Of a stretch of DNA of 64,000 bases, positions 60,141 through 64,000 are shown one piece after another. The notes under the pieces are model-generated. The model was not told the origin of the DNA, made no database searches, and saw nothing but the letters and a program-made list of their open reading frames with translations. Position 1 is the stretch's first letter. Each line of letters begins with the position of its first letter. The DNA comes from Actinoplanes auranticolor (lineage in GTDB: Bacteria; Actinomycetota; Actinomycetes; Mycobacteriales; Micromonosporaceae), in NCBI RefSeq assembly GCF_018332655.1, contig NZ_BOQL01000071.1, forward strand, positions 1-64,000, read 5' to 3'. Position numbers and translations under genes: made by a program.

Positions 60141-60463
60141 GAGTGACCACCAAGGAACCAGGCCCACATGCCGTAGTAAGTCTCCATCCAGTGCGCGGTG
60201 TACCACTCAGACAAGCCCATCGCCCGGATCTTCGGAAACAGGCTCTTGTGGAACTCCTCCAGCTCTGCGGGAGTTTCGCAGTCGATCATCCATGACAGTA
60301 CGATCTTGTACCAGCCGAAGTCCGACAGGTTGCGCATGATCTCTGACTTATCGGGCTCTGGGGTCGCTCGGAGAAGTAGCACGATGTCTGGAGTCATCGG
60401 CTTCGGCGCGAGGTTTACGTATTGCGGGGTTGCACCCGTTTGCTTGGCTTCATCGTTAGACAT
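60137..60463 (-). CDS. Hypothetical protein coupled to the primase gene
   Basis: A 108-residue protein with helical, Trp-rich end (LSEWYTAHWMETYYGMWAW). ATG 60463. Its stop overlaps the start of the primase gene. It may regulate or assist the replication protein. No family recognised. Confidence 0.7.
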   Translation of the reverse strand: MSNDEAKQTGATPQYVNLAPKPMTPDIVLLLRATPEPDKSEIMRNLSDFGWYKIVLSWMIDCETPAELEEFHKSLFPKIRAMGLSEWYTAHWMETYYGMWAWFLGGHS

Positions 60464-60523
60464 TAGAATTCACGCATTCCTTTGTTGTGATGCGGAGGGC
60501 CCTCGACCAGCCATCGGGGGCTC

Positions 60524-60724
60524 TCATCGCGTCCGCCACAGGGTCGCCATCCGGCCGACCGTTGAGACGTCGGTGATCCGGTCCGGGAGGCTTTGGGCAC
60601 GGGCGGTCCTGATGGCTTCCTGAGCCGCGACCTGGTCAAAGCTTTCCGGCTCGTACCAGTAGCTCTCCGGCCAGGACAGGGACACCGGGAAAGACAAGTC
60701 CACGACCCGCACGGTGGCGCTCAT
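60524..60724 (-). CDS. Hypothetical small protein
   Basis: A 66-residue protein (SATVRVVDLSFPVSLSWPES, then YEPESFDQVAAQEAIRTARA). ATG 60724 overlaps the stop of the upstream small membrane gene (ATGA). It is followed by 60 bases and the next gene, in one operon from 61115 to 57900. Confidence 0.68.
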   Translation of the reverse strand: MSATVRVVDLSFPVSLSWPESYWYEPESFDQVAAQEAIRTARAQSLPDRITDVSTVGRMATLWRTR

Positions 60725-60864
60725 AGGTCGCGCTCCTGAGGAACCAGGGGTGCGAGGCCGAGACAAAGCAGCACGCAGCCAGGGAGGGCAAAATACAGGT
60801 GAGTCGCGCCGAGCAGAACAATCCCGCTTTGAATAGCCGCGACGTGCATCCAGGTGAGCTTCAC
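60721..60864 (-). CDS. Small two-helix membrane protein
   Basis: A 47-residue protein reading VKLTWMHVAAIQSGIVLL (GTG start read as Met) then LYFALPGCVLLCLGLAPL, two hydrophobic segments with no signal. GTG 60864 overlaps the upstream stop (GTGA) and its stop overlaps the next start (ATGA). It is below the usual size cut-off, but the tight coupling on both sides supports it. Confidence 0.6.
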   Translation of the reverse strand: MKLTWMHVAAIQSGIVLLGATHLYFALPGCVLLCLGLAPLVPQERDL

Positions 60865-61115
60865 GACAGGTCGGCCCAAGCGTTCTTGCTGGCGTCGTAA
60901 GGCTTCTCGATTGCCGCAGGCGTGAACAGCTGCTCGAGCGGAACACCGACGAGTGTGGGCAGTTTTTTGCGGACTGCATCCATTGGACGGGCGTAGCCGC
61001 CCACTGCGATCCGCAGATGACTCTCGGGAACTCCGATCAGCTCGGCGGCGAGCTTGATCGTGTACCGCTCACGGCGCAGTGCGACACGCGCCGGTTGACG
61101 GCCAAACTTCGACAT
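60861..61115 (-). CDS. XRE-type repressor-like protein
   Basis: An 84-residue helix-turn-helix protein: ALRRERYTIKLAAELIGVPE then SHLRIAVGGYARPMDAVRKK and LVGVPLEQLFTP, close to Cro/C1 repressors. ATG 61115 follows GGAGGAA. It is the first gene of the replication operon and is preceded by a structured leader, so it probably sets replication level. Confidence 0.78.
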   Translation of the reverse strand: MSKFGRQPARVALRRERYTIKLAAELIGVPESHLRIAVGGYARPMDAVRKKLPTLVGVPLEQLFTPAAIEKPYDASKNAWADLS

Positions 61116-61134
61116 GTGGTTCCTCCACGCCCCA

Positions 61135-61230
61135 GAGAGACAAGTCCTTCATCCGCTGATGAAGGCCTGGAACCCGCTTGAGCCCAGGCACGGGACTACC
61201 GCCTGGAGCAGGTTCCCCGGTTTGTCTCTC
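61135..61230 (-). ncRNA. Structured leader RNA of the replication operon
   Basis: A branched fold with four perfect stems: outer GAGAGACAA/TTGTCTCTC (61135-61143 with 61222-61230), a hairpin CCTTCATC/GATGAAGG with CGCT loop (61146-61165), and a stacked arm GGAACC/GGTTCC (61169-61174 with 61211-61216) and CCAGGC/GCCTGG (61184-61189 with 61201-61206). On the minus strand it ends 20 bases before the ATG at 61115, just upstream of the ribosome-binding site. It may be a riboregulator, a counter-transcript target, a cis site for packaging or replication. Confidence 0.55.
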
Positions 61231-61392
61231 GGGTGGACGGGGGCCACCGCAGCACATATGACCGGCGAACCGGCCGTGCGGCATGAACGATACCGCAACC
61301 ATCAAACTGGTCAGGAAACCCGAAATCCGGGCCTCAGAGACGTTGGACGCGTCCACCGAACCACGGACACCGACCGGCACCCGCCGCTGGCT

Positions 61393-62142
61393 CTACGGCG
61401 TGCTGAACCGGCTCTGAGCGATGTGTAACCCGGCGTCGAACAACGCTTGGTGCAACCGTGCTTCCTGCTCAGCAGCGATGCGCCGGACCTCGGCTCGCAC
61501 GCGAGGATCACCAAGGTCAGAGATCACAACAGGACCGCCTTCTGCCGCTTCCTCGGCCCACACCCGCCGATCACGGGCCAGCCGTCTTTTGGCAATCGAC
61601 TCCGGCGTGGGCTTCCTGCGTACCCATTTCACCTCTGTGCTGGAGTGGCATTTCCGGCGAGCTGAGGTAGTGCACGGATGGTTGCAGTCCTTGTGGTTGA
61701 GAGGACCCTTACCCGCCGGTGTGGCAGGTTCAGTTGAAGGTTGGATCGCACTCGCTTCGAGGTCGATCAGCCAGTTCTGCCTCGCCCGGCGACGTCTGCG
61801 AGCTTCCTTGTCTGGATCGAACAAAGATTCGAGTGTCGTAGGCGGCGCCAGCGGCAGGTAAGCGAACGACGTACGGAGAGGGCCATCCGACGCAACGATC
61901 GGCAGGTCAGCCGACCCACGGCTCTTGTTGGTCCCGCCGACGTACTGGACCTTGTGCTTAGGACGGAGCGGGCCTAGCTTCCTTCGACATCGCTTGCGAG
62001 CGGCGTTGGTAGGCGCGTGGTCACAGTTCGCATGGTCAAACGCCTGCATGGCCTCAGCACCTGGCCCCCCAGCCTTCCGGCAGGCATCACGAGCGGCAGG
62101 TGTCCGGGGGTGGTCGCAAGCTCCGTGCTCGGCCCTCTTCAT
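61393..62142 (-). CDS. Protein with three H-x2-C-x-H-x9-C knuckles
   Basis: A 249-residue basic protein. Three copies of a 16-residue unit occur: HGACDHPRTPAARDAC, HANCDHAPTNAARKRC and HKDCNHPCTTSARRKC, each with the same spacing and a Thr, an Arg and the four ligands. A helical C-terminal part follows (PTPESIAKRRLARDRRVWAE). ATG 62142 overlaps the stop of the interrupted host frame (ATGA); ATG 62151 is also possible. The nearest match in the window is the small protein at 52654-52893. DNA binding through zinc is likely but unproven. Confidence 0.7.
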   Translation of the reverse strand: MKRAEHGACDHPRTPAARDACRKAGGPGAEAMQAFDHANCDHAPTNAARKRCRRKLGPLRPKHKVQYVGGTNKSRGSADLPIVASDGPLRTSFAYLPLAPPTTLESLFDPDKEARRRRRARQNWLIDLEASAIQPSTEPATPAGKGPLNHKDCNHPCTTSARRKCHSSTEVKWVRRKPTPESIAKRRLARDRRVWAEEAAEGGPVVISDLGDPRVRAEVRRIAAEQEARLHQALFDAGLHIAQSRFSTP

Positions 62143-62158
62143 AGTCCACATCCGGTAT

Positions 62159-62198
62159 GGGTTTTCGTGCCACGCGACACCTCCCGCGCCTTCAGCTT
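62159..62198. other. attR of the serine-integrase element
   Basis: The element side ends GTGCCACGCGAC at 62178, the crossover AC is 62179-62180 and host sequence CTCCCGCGCC begins at 62181. The arms of attL and attR together give the palindromic attP. Confidence 0.85.
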
Positions 62199-63101
62199 CC
62201 CGGGCGCCGGGCCGCGTACGACCACGGCGAGGTTCTCGCAGTGCATCCTGACCGTCGCCGCGATCCGGGAGGCCGCCGCCGTGGCCCGCAGCTCCGCCGG
62301 CACGATCATGATCGTCTGGTCGGCCGCTGCCAGGGCCAGCGTCGCCGCGTCGTCGAGCTGCCGGGGCAGGTCCGTGATGATCACGTCGCGGGCGCGGCGG
62401 GCGGCGTCCAGGGTCGCCGCCATCGCTTCGGCGGGCACCGGGAGCACCTCGTCGCGGGCGAACGACAGCAGCACCAGATCGCCGCGGTGCGGCAGGGCTT
62501 CGAGCAGCGCCGGCGGGTTCACCCGGCCGCCGGCCGCGGCCAGGGCCGGCCAGCGCAGGCCGTCCATCCCCTCCCAGCCGAGGACCAGGTCGAGGCCACC
62601 GCCCACCGGGTCGGCGTCCACCAGCAGCGTGCGGTGGCCGCTGCTGGTCGCGGTCACCGCCAGCGCTCCCGCGAGGATGCTGGCTCCCGCGCCGCCGCGG
62701 CCGCCGATCACGGCGAGCACCCGGCCCGGTGGGCTCGGCTCGCGGCGTTCCGCGAAGCGGTCGACGAGCCAGGGCTCGGCCGTGGGCAGCGCGGCCACGT
62801 GCTCGGCGCCGAGGTCCGCGGCGACCTCCCAGGCAGCCTCGATCGCCGGGGTGTGACCCACGATGACCGTGCGGGGCCGGTGTGGGAGCCGGGCCCGCAG
62901 GCAGGCCGCGGCCTGGTCGGCGCCGATCACCACCAGCGGGGCGCTCGCGAAGCGGGGCCGCGCCGCCGCCGGGTCGCTCGCCACGTCGACCTCGGTGCCA
63001 CCGGCCGCGGCCAGCCGCAGCAAGTCGTCCAGCAGGTCCGGGTCGGCCGTCACGACGAGCGGCAGGCGCGGTCCGGAACGGACAGGGGTGCGGGCTGACA
63101 T
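62179..63101 (-). pseudogene. N-terminal fragment of TadZ/CpaE-like ATPase
   Basis: About 308 residues: a receiver-like N-terminal part (PLVVTADPDLLDDLLRLA), then a ParA/MinD fold with deviant Walker A GGRGGAGASILAG, and VLVDADPVGGGLDL and VIITDLPRQLDD. ATG 63101 follows GGAG. The frame enters the element and stops 12 residues later at 62139. Together with 49686-49862 it forms the 365-residue septum-site/TadZ-like protein that normally starts the tad operon. Confidence 0.93.
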
Positions 63102-63345
63102 CGCGGCTCCACGGGGTACGGCGGCGGGTTGGGCGCTCACCGTGGCGTTCCGGCCCGGCGCTGCTCAACCGGCCCCGGCCCCGCCTGTGGACAACCACCG
63201 GGTGTGGACAACGGCCCCGGCCGGGACCGATCTGTTATCGCGCGCCGATCGGGGGTAACTTCGAGGGCCGCCCAGCCGATACGTGAGGAGAATGAACGCC
63301 CGCGGGGTTGGGTATGTTGGGCCGACCCGGACCGATGGAGTTGGC

Positions 63346-63702
63346 ATGGAGCACCCGACTGAGAGCTCGCTCGGCGATGACGGGACGGCCTGCGTCGCCG
63401 TGCTGGGCGAGATCGACTTCACCAATGCCGACGAGGTCGCCCAGGCTCTGCGGGACGCCGTCGCCGGCTGGTCGCCGCCCGAGCTGCGGGTCGATCTGCG
63501 CGCGGCCACCTTCATCGACTCGACCGGCCTGGGCGCGCTGATCGAGGGCTACCGGGCCGCCGCCGAGCACGACGCCCGGTTCGTGGTGACCAATCCCAGC
63601 CCGAGCTTCCGCCAGGTGCTGACCGTCACCGGCCTCTGTGATCTCTTCGGCATGACCGAGCCGGCCGGGCAGGACGAGTCGGTCTCCGCCACCGGGGCCT
63701 GA
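63346..63702 (+). CDS. STAS-domain anti-anti-sigma factor
   Basis: A 118-residue protein with the RsbV fold: VLGEIDFTNADEVAQAL, LRVDLRAATFIDSTGLGALI with the phospho-Ser, and FVVTNPSPSFRQVLTV. ATG 63346 has GGAG 5 bases upstream and a TATGTT at 63313-63318 that may be a -10 box. It is a second partner-switch protein, distinct from the pair at 42351-43159. Followed by strong hairpins. Confidence 0.9.
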   Translation: MEHPTESSLGDDGTACVAVLGEIDFTNADEVAQALRDAVAGWSPPELRVDLRAATFIDSTGLGALIEGYRAAAEHDARFVVTNPSPSFRQVLTVTGLCDLFGMTEPAGQDESVSATGA

Positions 63703-63724
63703 GCGGCGCCGCAGATGGGAACGA

Positions 63725-63785
63725 CCCCCGACGGGGGAGTCGGGGGCCGTCCTGGGATTCGGCTCCGGGGGGGTCGAGCCGAATC
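63725..63785. terminator. Two hairpins after the STAS gene
   Basis: CCCCCGAC (63725-63732) pairs with GTCGGGGG (63739-63746), and GATTCGGCTC (63756-63765) with GAGCCGAATC (63776-63785). They start about 20 bases after the stop codon. Confidence 0.78.
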
Positions 63786-63940
63786 GGACCCGGTGACCGC
63801 GGGGGGCGCAATCACCGAGAATCTGTGTGCGGGAAGAGTGTGTGCGACTCCGCTGATTCCCGCCTGATGCACACAGACAACATGAATCGCAGTCGCACCA
63901 CAAGCATGCCTCAGGAGCGGGCCACCGTCGAGTACCCAGG

Positions 63941-64000
63941 GTGACCGACTACCGTCCACGGGTGTTTTCGTCGCGGCCGGTGGGCCGAGGCGGCCGGAGC
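63941..64000 (+). CDS. Possible start of a gene cut by the window edge
   Basis: From GTG 63941 the frame stays open to the last base (VTDYRPRVFSSRPVGRGG). There is no clear ribosome-binding site. This is too short to be sure; 150 bases upstream hold nothing recognised. Confidence 0.25.
   Translation, partial: MTDYRPRVFSSRPVGRGGRS

Larger units (their letters stand above)
49861..62180. mobile_element. Integrated 12.3-kb element with serine integrase, iteron origin and primase-helicase
   Basis: The ends are defined by reconstruction. Left: host CGACCGCGCC, then AC, then element GTCGCATTGC. Right: element CCACGCGAC, then AC, then host CTCCCGCG. Host flanks joined at AC give an in-frame 366-codon gene; element ends joined at AC give attP with GCGAC-AC-GTCGC at its centre. 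Gene content is integrase, recombinase, regulators, origin, primase-helicase, small proteins. No FtsK/TraB-type translocase, capsid, tail or large terminase is present. I read it as phage-satellite-like. Confidence 0.92.

Noticed and set aside
49861..62180. Actinomycete integrative and conjugative element (AICE) such as pSAM2
   Set aside because: The element has a replication protein but no FtsK/SpoIIIE-type translocase and no spread or kil-override genes that I can see, and it uses a large serine integrase in a protein gene.

Overview
The window is chromosomal DNA of a very GC-rich actinobacterium. The gene set points to Micromonosporaceae, probably Actinoplanes or a close relative: XRE-DUF5753/DUF397 pairs, an MFS transporter fused to thymidylate kinase, a topA/holB/RicT/hppA neighbourhood, an actinobacterial tad pilus locus next to a DUF1998 helicase, and many apparent leaderless starts with a -10 box exactly 7 nt before the start codon. 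The genus is inferred from gene order and style, not from a marker gene.

Layout. 1-3.5 kb holds a DUF5753 regulator (cut by the window edge), three DUF397 partners and one decayed DUF5753 copy. 3.6-7.1 kb has a geranylgeranyl-reductase-family flavoprotein divergent from an acetyltransferase/TetR/MFS operon, with paired GTAC palindromes between them. 7.3-10.5 kb is an FtsX-type ABC exporter. 11.3-19.4 kb is an accessory island bounded by a 36-bp direct repeat of the 3' end of tRNA-Thr(CGT). It carries a MauE/MauD-like operon ending in a Tat-exported Cys-rich mini-protein, wreckage of a class I lanthipeptide cluster (a LanB C-terminal piece and a LanC N-terminal piece fused to WD40 repeats) and an integrase remnant beside the tRNA. 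19.5-49.7 kb is mostly core: metallophosphoesterase, RicT-like protein (with a decayed copy of its 3' end 1.8 kb away), DNA polymerase III delta', MFS-Tmk fusion, TopA, H+-pyrophosphatase, an anti-sigma/STAS pair, an MrfA-like helicase and the tad operon.

49,861-62,180 is a complete-looking 12.3-kb integrated element that splits the first gene of the tad operon (a TadZ/CpaE-like ATPase). Joining the flanks at a shared central dinucleotide restores one 366-codon frame, and joining the element ends gives a strongly palindromic attP, so the boundaries are read directly from sequence. The element encodes a large serine integrase, a second serine recombinase, an AlpA-type and an XRE-type regulator, a primase-helicase next to an iteron/AT-rich origin, a possible small-terminase-like protein, small coupled membrane and ribbon-helix-helix proteins, a structured leader, and two proteins sharing an unfamiliar H-x2-C-x-H-x9-C knuckle. 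It has no FtsK-type translocase and no capsid genes. This is closer to a phage satellite (PICI-like) than to an actinomycete conjugative element, and I regard it as the most interesting system in the window.

The right edge (63.3-64 kb) returns to host DNA with a STAS-domain anti-anti-sigma factor and strong hairpins.
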